From the NCBI GenBank assembly GCA_900708905.1, contig CAADRB010000055.1, positions 842,495 to 906,494 of the forward strand: DNA of 64,000 nucleotides, given 5' to 3'. Shown one piece after another: positions 22,983 through 34,900 of the stretch. Source of the DNA: Hymenolepis diminuta (taxonomy: Eukaryota; Platyhelminthes; Cestoda; Cyclophyllidea; Hymenolepididae). Both the position numbers and the translations under genes were made by a program. Every line of letters begins with the position of its first letter. The first letter of the stretch is position 1. The notes under the pieces were generated by a model. The model was not told where the DNA came from. It was given only the letters and a program-made list of their open reading frames with translations, and did no database searches.

Positions 22983-25900
22983 GTAAGTATATGTTGCCTT
23001 CTCTGTTATTGAATTGATTATCGGAACGCATGGTGTAAACAGTCTGCCACAAGACTATTAGCTGTAAATATGATGCATTCATCGTTATAAATATATCATT
23101 TTAATTCTTTTGTGAATGTAATGGTACTTTAGCTATGCAAGTTTCACTATTTATGCCTCTGTTAACCATTCATTCAAGCGGTTTTAAAATCATATAACTG
23201 GCAAGTTAGTTTCGTTAAGATTATCCCGGCTGTTAGTACCTTTGGTAGTTGACATAGAATACTACTTTTGTTTTGATAGTTGATAGAAAGCCCTTATGGG
23301 TAAGCGTTTCATATACCCTTAAAGTACTGGTTTTAGACTTGGGGGATTCTTTACTTACTTGATTTTCAAAGATTATTTTATTGTCATAGCTTTAAATATG
23401 ATTAAACACCTCTATTTTTAAGAATAAATAAGATTTCTCAGGTTTGTTTGAATATATGTGTTGATATATTACTGTATATTTTATCTCTTGGCCATTTCTC
23501 TTTACCAGAATGTAGTTCTTTAAATATCATCCGTTTAATCCTACTTGGTCCTAATCTCATGCCCGCTTAATCAATTTCTAAATTTTGAGGGCAAATATGA
23601 ATTAGATCTACCAGTTGTTCCCCTTTCAACCCCTATTTTGTTCCTGTTATCTCTAACGTAAATTTTTCCGTCCTCATAAATTTTAATTCGCTTTTTATTA
23701 TCTTGTTTTCTGATGAAAATTGCTTGCATTTTATTGGCTTTATAATCAGTTCAACTCACCTACACTGGGGGTTAGTAAATTTAAGTCCTCAACGATATAT
23801 TTTTCTGAGTTAGTCGTGACCTTTTTATTGAAATGACTATTGAAAATGGTATGTTGTAATGTAAACATAACAGACCACTAATGAATGGCAGTTTATCACT
23901 TGTATTTCAATTAATCTCCAATTACTTTTTTGGTCGGCCTTTTTAACATATATCTTTCTGTTTTAGACTTCTTTGAATTTTAACTGATTCAAAACATGTA
24001 TTTACTTGCAGTCTTAATTTAATCATTCAGGAACCCGATGTCATATTTCTCATATTTGTTTAAATATCAGTGGTGTTTGGCGCAATACAATATTTTAGAT
24101 CTGATTTTAATCGAAGTCATGTTAATGTTTCTATTACTCTTTAATCTTACTCTTGCCGTGGTGATAATAAAACTATGTGATATGAATTATTGTAGATTTG
24201 GCGTTTGTTTAAAATTACGCTACTGTTTAGTTTTCCTTCAATTCACTCAAACACTTGCTCTATTTGGTTTTCGACTAGTTTCCGCTTCTTAGGTGGTAAA
24301 GCTTATGCTTGTTTGTATTAACGCCTACCATTGCATTATATCTCATATGGGTTGGAGTTTAATTCTTTATACAGATTTGTTTGGAGTTCCAGTAATGACG
24401 TCTTATTCGAAAACTTGTGTAATTTACCTTTTTTGTGATTGTTTTGTGGTACTTTCGAAAAAAATGTCATTTTATGGTCACTCTAATATCATATCATTTA
24501 TCAAATTATAATTGTTTCTAAATCAGCATCATAATCGAAATATGTATTAATTAATTGCATTCAATAGGTCTTCAAAATTTATCTCCAGTCCACCAACGGT
24601 TGATCTTACAGTTGTTCATTTACTGTCATAAGTTATACAAAATGCGAAACAGTTCCTCTATACTTCGAAGGAAAAGAAATAAAAATGGAATTCTGCCTTA
24701 TAAAAGCAGTAAGGTGTCTACTTTTGTAATTAACAATTTATCTATTCTTGACCTACCTAGTTTCCAAACAAACAAAACAAAAAACATTAAATGGCGCCTT
24801 TTTTCCTTATTTCGGTTATGCCTTTAGGGTTCCATTTCACTTTGTGTAGTCTTAATTTGTTTTACGTCTTCTACAGCTCACAATTTCACTTTTCTTGAAA
24901 AGCGAAGACTGAGTGCTAGTTTTTTTGTTTCCTTATGGTGTTTTAAGTAATATAACCATCAGGTCTTCAGTGAAACAAATTTAAACATTTCGAATCGGCT
25001 GTATCTTAGCTTAGTAGAAGGAATTTCTTGTTTCATAAAAACGTCAATAAAGAAAGAAATTTTTGTAACGTTTAAAAATTAAAAGCCGATTAAATGATTA
25101 TTGCATGTAGTTTTCGTAAACCATTTTGTGATTTTCAAGTTATCGGATTCGCAACGGAAATAAAAGACTGAGGATATGTGTTATGGTTTTTGGTGGTGAG
25201 ACTATTTCTTTATTGTGGCAGCTGAGGTCTTGCAGTTGGAAAAGGCACTTGCTTAGTTAGTCTTCTTCATCTTACATTGTCACCTAAGCTCGAGCCTCTC
25301 CTGTTATATATCTATGAAGTTGTTTCTTATGAAATGCAAGCTTCAGACATCTTCCTTGATACTACTCCTCTGCCCAAGGTGAGTATTAGAAAACCTTTTC
25401 CTTCAACAGACTTGAGAATTGTTGTAAGAATTAACAGAATAATTTATATTCGAAAATTCTGGATATATATTCAGTGACAAAATGAGTAGAATAAAATTCG
25501 TACATCAGGACACGAAATTTCGCGGATTATCGCTGTTTTTTATGCTTTCGTATGGGCAACGTTATACTTGTTTTTCAGCGGAAATTCTCAGTTGATTGAT
25601 ATTTGAACTCTGCATCTTTTCTTAACTAAGTAGCAATTACAAATCTTACATCTATAGTATTTTTTTTGTATTTATAAGATTTATCATTGATTATATCCTC
25701 ATCAATAGTAACGGCAATTACTGAACTTTGAAATCCCGCTTGATGCTGCCACATGGTGTCTATCGAATGCTTCTATTCCATCGCTTTTTTGTATGTCGTT
25801 TCTTAGGTCATTTATTTTTGCTCTCAATTTCATATCTTTGACTTCTTCTACGTATCTCACCTATCATCTTTTCATTGACCTGCTTTTCGGAAAAGTAACA

Positions 25901-28900
25901 GTTGCGTTGATTGATTAATTTGATGAAGTATCAGTTTGCCAATTTTTGTAAATATTTCGCCCGCTGGAATTCGCTCACCGTTGTTGTTGACCAATAGTCG
26001 AGTTATTAATAAGACTTAAAGTTACCATGCTTCATGATCCGTTGAATTCGCTTACTCCATATATTGACTCTATTTCGTGTTTTATTTGATTTACTCACGA
26101 AGCATGAAGTCCACCTATTATTACCCTAATTGACTTGCTCTTTCAGAAAGAAGTTACTGCTATATGGTTGGTTTGTGAGTAAGAGCCTTTTCAAAAGTCT
26201 TCCATCAGCTATCGTCTCTAAGTCACGTAATTTATTGGAATAAGGTTCAGAATAATCATGACATTCATTTTGAATGGCCTACTAAATTCCATTCTTGTAC
26301 AGAGTGATTGAGAAGTAATTCAACTTCTCAATTCAAATAATTCAACGATTTTTTTAAATGTAAAGATAGAACTCGAGAGAACCATGTGACATATAGTTTT
26401 ACTTGAAATTCGAATTATGCATCAGCATTCACCCAGTATGTCTATTTCGTACATTAACGGTCATATTCTTCGATTTAATTCCTTTTCTGTTTCTGGCGTT
26501 AAGTGTTTCATCCTGAATGTCACACACAGATGTAAACATTTTCAATTTACATCTATTTCTCCCTATTTCTTAGAACAGTCTTGATTAAGAAAGACCCAAT
26601 AAGAAGTCTTTCATCCCGATCGGGAAATTAGTAGAAAAGTGGTTATGTATTGAATTTATTCTTTTCAATCTGGCACCAGATCATTTTAGTCTAATAATAA
26701 TAATGATGGTGAATATTCACCTATAACAAATCCATTTACTTAAAGATCATGTATAGCAAACGGGTTGGACAAAAGTGTACATAGCTTTCTAGTTCTAGTA
26801 CACTGAAGCAGAGCTCTGCCAGGCCTATTTTGACATTCTTTTCCGTCTTTGATTTAGTTCTGAGGATTATATTCATTGAAAAATTTTCTCTTCATTTCTT
26901 TGGGTATCCTCGAGTTTGGAGTCATTAAATAAAAGTACACATCTGGTAGCGCAAAAGGCATTCATGCTCTTGGGATGGCTTTGTGATTTTGCATTGATCT
27001 TAGCGGTTCTTTAAAAATCGATCAGCGTCTTTGCACTGAAGTTGCCGGCTTTCGAGCTTCATAGGGTGCCGACAACGTTCTTGGGCATTTATCAGTTCGG
27101 AGAGTTTTTTTTTCAGTCACCCTATATGTCAAATTTTAACTCCTTAATCTTATTTCACCTTTGTGACTCACTCACTATTGTCAAACAACCTACCTATAAT
27201 CTTTGATTGACTTCCTTTTAAGCGCAAAGAAAGAAACACGCACTGAATTTATAAGTAACGCTGCATTTATTTTCACACGTAATAATTGATATGCTATTTC
27301 GCTGTTTCTTAGTTTCACTCATTTAACAAGCACAGTATTTCGTGCTAATCGATGGTCCGGTGTAAATAGTTTAACGGGGTTAAATTGTATATGATATAAA
27401 TAATCGCGATATCAGTAGAATTTCGGAATTTTCTCAAGGAAGTATTAAGAACAGACTAAAACTTAGCTGAATATCGCCTTTGCTAATTTCTGCAAACTTC
27501 ACCACAAATACAAAAGAAAGAAGACAGGGATGTTCACTTAAATACTCATATTAAGAGAGTTAATATAAGCTAACCAGCTGATAAAGTACGGGAATAGATT
27601 GGAATGTTGCAGATGAGGGAGAAAGGAGTTAATAGGTCAAAGTTTAAGGTTTGAAAACTCGAATAAATAAGAGAATTTTTTAAGATGGACATATTATAAG
27701 ATCGTTATAGTATCATGACCTCCCAGATGATAAGTTAGAAATCTATTGGTGGTTTCTTATTTCGAAGATGAGTTGTATCCTATTGAAATTGCTACATCGG
27801 ATTTTTTACTATTGATTATAAGTTATTTTATTAAATTGTTTCGTTCCCAAGATCTTGTTTGAGTATTAAAGCAAAAAGGCCTTCAAAAGGTCACTAATTT
27901 TGGAAACAATTTCCGTTCAACTGAATGACTGTATCTTTATGACCAATTTTAGCAAGTTGATTCTCGTAATAATTTTCTATTCTCTCTAGACTAGAATTTG
28001 TGTCTTGAGAGCCTTTTCTTTGGAATATTTCTTTGAATACGGTAAAATGTTCGGCATAGTGTATGTTACTCATATGTTTGATTTACAAGCATTATGGAAA
28101 TTAAATTTACCTGCGGGGTCATTTCTGGGATTACATTAAGAAAGCTCAGCTAAGCACAGAATCGTTTGATTTTACCCGTATTTGCTATTTGTACTTTGAT
28201 TTTGGAATAAATAAACTTTAAGTAAATGTACGTTTAATCGAAAACCTTTGATAGTTTAAAGTCCTTCCTAAAGCACCAATGTTGTCCAAGTTTGATGTCT
28301 GAAGAGGGTCTAAATACATCCATTTGGCAGGAACGAGAATAGAGCTGTATTTTTAAGGGTCATTTAAACGTGGTTTTTGTAGATAATCTAAAATATCTAA
28401 GCCACACTGAAACTATGCACAAGACTTCCAGAGATAACACGCACTGGCTAGATCATGTCTTAATATACTGTCAAGTTACACATGTGGGGGCAAATAAAAA
28501 CATTAGAAAAGACGACTAGGTCAAGAGTTTAATTTAATCAGGATCCAGGTGTCTGGACATTACAGATATTAAAATTTGAAAAGAGAGATGGCTTATGGAT
28601 TCGGGAAATGTATAGAATTTCAAAAGGCAGGGAGATAATCGGAGGATTAGAAGGTCAAGACGTCATTTATTACAGCCAAGCCTATATGCATACGACATTT
28701 TTTTAGTCTTTCACATACGCTAATCGTACGCTATTTTTTTAATCTGCCTATCCGGAGTTAGGCAACGCGCTAACGAGGTGTCCGCGTTTCATTCCTGGGA
28801 TTCCTGACTTCTTATTCCACTCATCTCATTTATTTGTTAATTTTCTTTCGAGATATTTTTCAGTGAATCACGCAGAACTTGAGAGGACGTTGTTTTAAAC

Positions 28901-31900
28901 AAGTCCGATGCCTTATGTTTGTTATCTGTCGAAGCATATCCGATGATCGCATGACCAATAGCATTTTTAAATGGGGAACAGTAGAATTCGAGTTTCTCAT
29001 CAATAAAACTCCCTGATACTACTCTACCGTCCGAAATGACTGTTAGACAAGCGACTTATCTTTAAATGTTGGTGGCGGTGAAATACAAGCTTCTCATAAT
29101 ATTTGCCCTAGGAAACCTTCTTTCTACCTTTGTACGTTGGGAAATTATTAGAGTGTAATATTATCTCCGATTTTAGCTCTTTTTCAGACTTTTCAACTTC
29201 TCTCAAAATGGAAATTTCATTGCATTTTTCTTCAGCTAACAAAATTGTTATAATATTAATGCTTTTATACGCGTATCAAATTGACATACATCAACTGCAA
29301 CTTTTCATTTCGATAACTGCACGCGCTTGATTAAAGACTACTTCTATCGATTATGAGACAATTCTTTCCTAGTGTGCCACTAATAGAATTTCACGTGCCA
29401 ATAAAAAATCATCACCACCCTTACCAAAGCAAAAAGTGCTAGTCGCTCGAACTATTCCTCTTCTCAATTGTATATTTTATTACTAATTTATAATTTTTAG
29501 ATTTATACGAATCACTATTGTCATGTCAGATTTCCAGCTGTTTTCGGCTTATTGATTGCACTTCTTACCGCAAGATGTGATAAAATTTTTATTGCATCTT
29601 ATGTCATTTGGTCTTCATATATTTATTATAATAATAGTTCCCAATCCTACTTTGGGGAGTGTTTTTTAACGCTTTTCTTGGCTAGAAAGTATCTTCATTG
29701 AGACTACCTAGTAAGAGACTCGAATTTTGCCACTCTATATTAGCCAGACTTAACCAGTAAGGTTGGCCATTCCATTCACTGGATGTACGCGATGAGAATT
29801 GAACCCCCAACCCCTGACCTAGCAGACATGTACGGTGACTAATGCTCTAAATCATATCCCCACAACGGCAGAGATTGAAAAAAAAGGATTGAAATATTAT
29901 ATAATTATGATAGTGTGTTTAATCCTCTGTACAAGTTTGTACAGTTTAGAGAGAAACAAAACATTCCTAAATGAAGAGCTCGATAGGAGTAGTTTAGAGT
30001 ACGTAAACCCATTGCTATTTCGGAACCGCATTTCTTGCTAATTAATAAAGTTGAGGGGAATAGTAGTTTGATCAATAAATCGATAAGTGTTTTCTAAGAT
30101 CACTGACCTATGGTGACCTTCGGGCTTATCCACAATTGCTTATAGATTTCAACCTGTTTTTCTGCCTTCTTCACGCCGTTCGGGACTTGTTTCATTTCCC
30201 GGTCTCTAAGATATTGACTTTTTTCCGTCATCTAATTCCTGCTTATCGAACTTTAGTCTGCCATATAGTCCCAGTTTCAGCTTATAGGTTGTAAGGCCAA
30301 CGTATTCTCTCTGCCCTCTTCTTATATAAACATTCAGTGTTTTTCTCCATTCTACTTTATTGTTGTGGATTTTGTAAAGCTGGAATGGTCAATAGCTTTA
30401 ATAGTTTTCTCTGCTTTAATCGAGGGATTTATCTTGGACTTCTGTTCTAGGAGATGTGTAATATAAAATGAAACTGGCTTCCAGTTTTGAAAACCTCTGT
30501 CTGAAATGTCGCTGCAACTAATACACTCTTACAAGAATAAGTGTTTCCTAAAAGGTATTATTCTCTTTCTCCGTCTTCTTGGCTAGGATATCAGCTTGTA
30601 GATTGTAAAAGGGGCTATTTAGGTAACGTCATGCCTAAAGTTAATCACACGAGGAGGATAGATCTGAATCACACACGACTACATTTAAAAAATCGTTGGA
30701 TAAGAATGAATAATTTCTGTCTAAGAAGAATTAAATTAGCAATTTATTGTTAATTCAAATATTGCGCATTTGTTAAAACGTACTATAAATAATCGTTGCT
30801 CTGCGTAATTTTGCCTGGATTGCTGAAATTTGCTTAATCCCGTGCCATCACTGAATTCTGGCTTTTTCGGGATTGTAGTCTATTTTGAGAGACTAATCAG
30901 GTCGTAACAAGTGACGAGCACATATTATTTGCCATCTCCGACTAATTCTACACTGTCGAAAACAAAAAGTCTTCGATTTCTTAAGAATCAGAGAATGACT
31001 TGATGCTTAACAACATGTTTGGAGGCTGATCAGTAGAAATGATGGTCCTTTCTACAGAATGGAGACCAAGTGTCTCGTGGTGTTCGTATCGCATCTACAA
31101 ATACGACTACTACAACTATTTTTGATATTTCTATTAGAAATTGTCCTCAATCTGCTGTTGTACCATCATCTCCTATGGTGCTTTCTACCACAACTCCTGT
31201 AGAGGTGGTCGATGATGACATGAAGTAGGACTCATCAGTCAGAGATAGTGCGAAAGTGACGAAACTCACGCACCCCATGGAACTTTGCATGTGTAAGGTC
31301 GTTGGAGCACGACGACCAGTCACATAACCTATCGTGCCAAAACAACAACAATGAGTTGGAAAATCGTGTTCACTTGATCATCAGACAAATCAAGTGTGGG
31401 TTGTGGAGGGACATGAAGAAGGTTGTTGTACTCTTGCCTCTTCCAGAACCCGTGAATCATCCAGTGTCGACACATTCTTCAGGTTCATTTTTATGAAGTG
31501 TAGATTGGAGGCATGAAAGAGTTTGTTCCGGGTTTCCAGAGTGAATTCATATTGGGCGCTTCCAGAACTTGATGATGAGCCAAGGTGATGGTTGAAGGTG
31601 ACATGATTTTAATCAGACAGAGCCGCGGCCTTAATTAAATACAGTCTGTTTAATTTGGGAGTAGGAGTTTGTGTGGAACGAAAGTGATTAAAATTGGTGA
31701 CACTTAGTTTTCTATGCGCAGTGAAAACAGATGAAGCTTCCTTTAGAGTAAATATTCTCATCTTTGGGTGTCAAAATACATAATCTGTACAGAGATTAAA
31801 TACTGAAGGTATTGAGAGTGTGGGCCTCAAAAGGTTGAAGAATGTGAATGGTTTTATTCCAGATAAAGATGATAAATTGGCGGTGATAAGATTGTTGTTT

Positions 31901-34900
31901 TTGATATTTTACTTATGCCCTTTTATTGCATTGATATTTGTTTGTTTGATGTATATAAAGGTGTCAACTTACCTTGAAGGCCATTTGTTTAAACCTATCA
32001 AAGTGACGCTTACCATTGCCCCATGTGAGGACGACCACTGGTCGAGTGCTCATAGGAGCATTATTTGGTTGCTAGAGCAACGCCCAAGTGGATTGATTGT
32101 TAGAGTAAGTCCTGAGCTCTGAGCCCTGAGCCATGACCACTTCTATTCATTCTGTTGGAATTTGGGAGTTGGAGTTCAACATGGCGGATGAGGAGGCTAA
32201 AGTTGGGCAAGTTTGTCATTTATTTTTGCTTATGTGAACCTTTCGATCTGTTGTATGCTTATGTGAACGTTTCGATCAGTGTTTTATGAAGAAAGAGAGT
32301 ATGTTAGTAGTAGTAGTAGTAGTATTACTCCTGACACAACTAAAATACGTTTACAATTTGTTTAATTGTTGGAAAATACCTGGGAACAGGTAGCAGTAGA
32401 CTGATGCGATGACGCTCTAATAGGAGAGGGTGGTGTAGAATTTGAAAGTGTGATGGTTTTGGCAGTATGAATTGTTTGTAAATGACCAGGATTTAGACAT
32501 GTCAGTGTTTTTTTAGTAGTTTGGTAATGTTAAAGTGGCAATGTAAGGTGGCATTACCCTGATTTTCTGGTCATTAGAATAAAAAAGGACCTCAGGGGCT
32601 TATACCAGCTAATGGTTCTGCAACTCTAGAGTTGGAGGAGACGCCACAGGACAGTATTGAAAGCTTGGTAAAATCAGAGGAATCTGAATGATTTCGGGGT
32701 GATTTCGGGCTTAAAATCCCAAGTCTACTTCAATTTCACTCACTTCCCTCGACGGGTAAGCCGCAACTGAAGGCTTTCGAAAATGTGAATGAATGGAGAT
32801 CTAGTCGTGGCCGTAGGTGTAAAGTGAAATCTGTGTTTCTAGACTGGGGATCTCCAATGTAGCTTTTTCCTCATCTCAGTAGACATTACATTGAGAGCTC
32901 TGGATCCCTGTCGAAATAGTTTCTTAGAATGGAATTGTCATAGAAGTGGGGAACAATGTCAGGTGCTTACTGGCATGTTGAGTGGTAAGTGTTGAAGTCA
33001 ACAGAAGGTGGGTAACATAAGTGTGGATAAAGTTGAAGTATTCAATAATTCTTACAGGCAGGTGGAGCGGGTAATTGAGACTGGGAAGGGTATTTTATTG
33101 GGCATGACAAAGCCCAGTAGAGTTTACTCCACGAGGTTTTCTTGTATAGTGTTTGTATGCCGTTGTACGTATTCAATCGGCACATGTATTTATAATCCAT
33201 GTGAGGTTTAATTTGTTGAAGACATACTGATGGGAGTGTGTCTGTGACTTAGAATTGGACCTAAAAGTAGGTCTCTGCATTGCTGTGTGTGAATTCGTAG
33301 TGGAGAGAATTGCCTACTTGATTATTGTTATAGCTTTGCACAACTTTGAGTAGATATCTGAGATGTGGTTGGATGTGGTGTGGGTGGTGGAAGGTGGGTG
33401 GCGGGTGGTGGGGGATGGGTGGCAGAGTTGTGGATATTCGTGAGACTAGTTAGAATAGAGTATGTATTAATAAATTTAATATCGAATTCTGTAAGTGCAT
33501 TGAAAGGGGAAATTGAGATCGCATATTTGTAAATATTTAGAGGTAAGAATAAGTTGAATCAAAATAATGCAGGAACGCTGTTTGTGGAAGAAATAAATAT
33601 CAGTTTCCGTGTATTTTATTTATTAGGAAACGTTTGCATGATCTGTCTGAACTGCTCATTATCTTCAGCACAATTAGATAAATAAACAAGACAAATCCAT
33701 GTACTTATAAAATGTATACCTATGCCGATGTACTATTACAGGGTATGCGAATAGAGAGTTATTCTGGAAATACACAGACAGAATTATCCTTCAATATAAG
33801 AGGTTTCAGTATGTTTTTTATTTATTGTGTGTTTTATGTGTCATTTATTTATACGCATTGTGGCAAATAGTTGACATCTGCCTTAGAAATTGTCTGTAAC
33901 CTTATTTGGTTGAAGTTTCTTCTATTTAGAATAACCCCTGATACTTTCGCACTTACGTCGTAATCTACTTCATGGCTCAATTTACACAAAAACGTGGTTA
34001 TAACTGAAATATAGGTTAATTTCTAATTTTCACACTATTTCATTTATTGGAGATATTAATGCAGAGGCGTCTGTTTTTAGAATTGAACCTCTAACTAGGT
34101 CTCTACGTTATTGTGTGTGATTCCATTGTCGAGAGAATTGCCTACTTGATTGTTGTCATAGCCTCACTCACATGTACCGATTTCAAATTACACAAAGTTA
34201 GGTTATGATATGTGCCATAGCAGTAGGACTGGCTACACTATATTTTTTCAGGTTTATTGTGTGCCACCACTTTATACTCTCATAGTTTTATAATTTTTAT
34301 GAGTAAGTTAATTCAAAGGCAAGAAGAGTTAAATTTCTTAATTGTTGTCACTGAGCAATTGAAATTGATATGATATGTTTAGCTTTGGTCATTTAAGTGC
34401 CTGTCTCTTTTTATTTAAATATTATGAATATTTATTTCTATCTACGATTAACTTCTACCTCAATTCCTTTATCATTTTTACTCAAGTTTTGCTCTTCATT
34501 TCGTTTTGCTTAGACCTCCTTTCTCATCCTTTCAGCCGTTTGTAGTGGATGCTACATAAATAAGTCATTTCGCTAACCCTTATTAATCCTCTTAGAATTT
34601 CAAATAGCCATTAGCGGAGTCCTCTAATATAAATTTGCTGTAGGAATATTGACTACTGATTGGCTGGGTGGACCTCAGCGCTTGATCGCTAAGCCATCAG
34701 TAACACGGCCGCACATTCCAGAATGTTCTAGCGCATGTGAGATTTCCTTGATCCGTCTTGATAGCATTGTGGCCTCCACAAGTTCGTTGATTTGCCCTCA
34801 TTATTTTACGTTTGAGTTTTTAACTGTGAATTACTAATTAGATACAATTTCTGCTTATTTGTTTAAAGGCTTTCGTCTTTTCTTCGTTCTCTTAATCAAT

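Larger units (their letters stand above)
30708..34060 (+). repeat. Right arm of the long inverted repeat, inside ATP9 intron 1
   Basis: Reverse-complement partner of 8145-11215. The core 31979-33720 is essentially identical to 8949-10690. Compared with the left arm it has a 780-bp extra block (31012-31790) and lacks about 510 bp at 33724. The arms are separated by about 19.5 kb containing the SLC35E1-like gene and ATP9 exon 1. Confidence 0.9.

Noticed and set aside
24038..24827. Three consecutive plus-strand open frames
   Set aside because: Low-complexity Leu/Ile/Phe-rich translations of AT-rich intron DNA. The ATP9 protein is continuous without them.
28738..28810. Possible tRNA gene (GTTTCATTCCTGGG)
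   Set aside because: Only a B-box-like motif. I could not draw acceptor, D and anticodon arms.
32180..32240. ATGGCGGATGAGGAGGCT start-like sequence in both arms
   Set aside because: It looks like a start codon in good context but gives only 18 codons and no supported exon structure.
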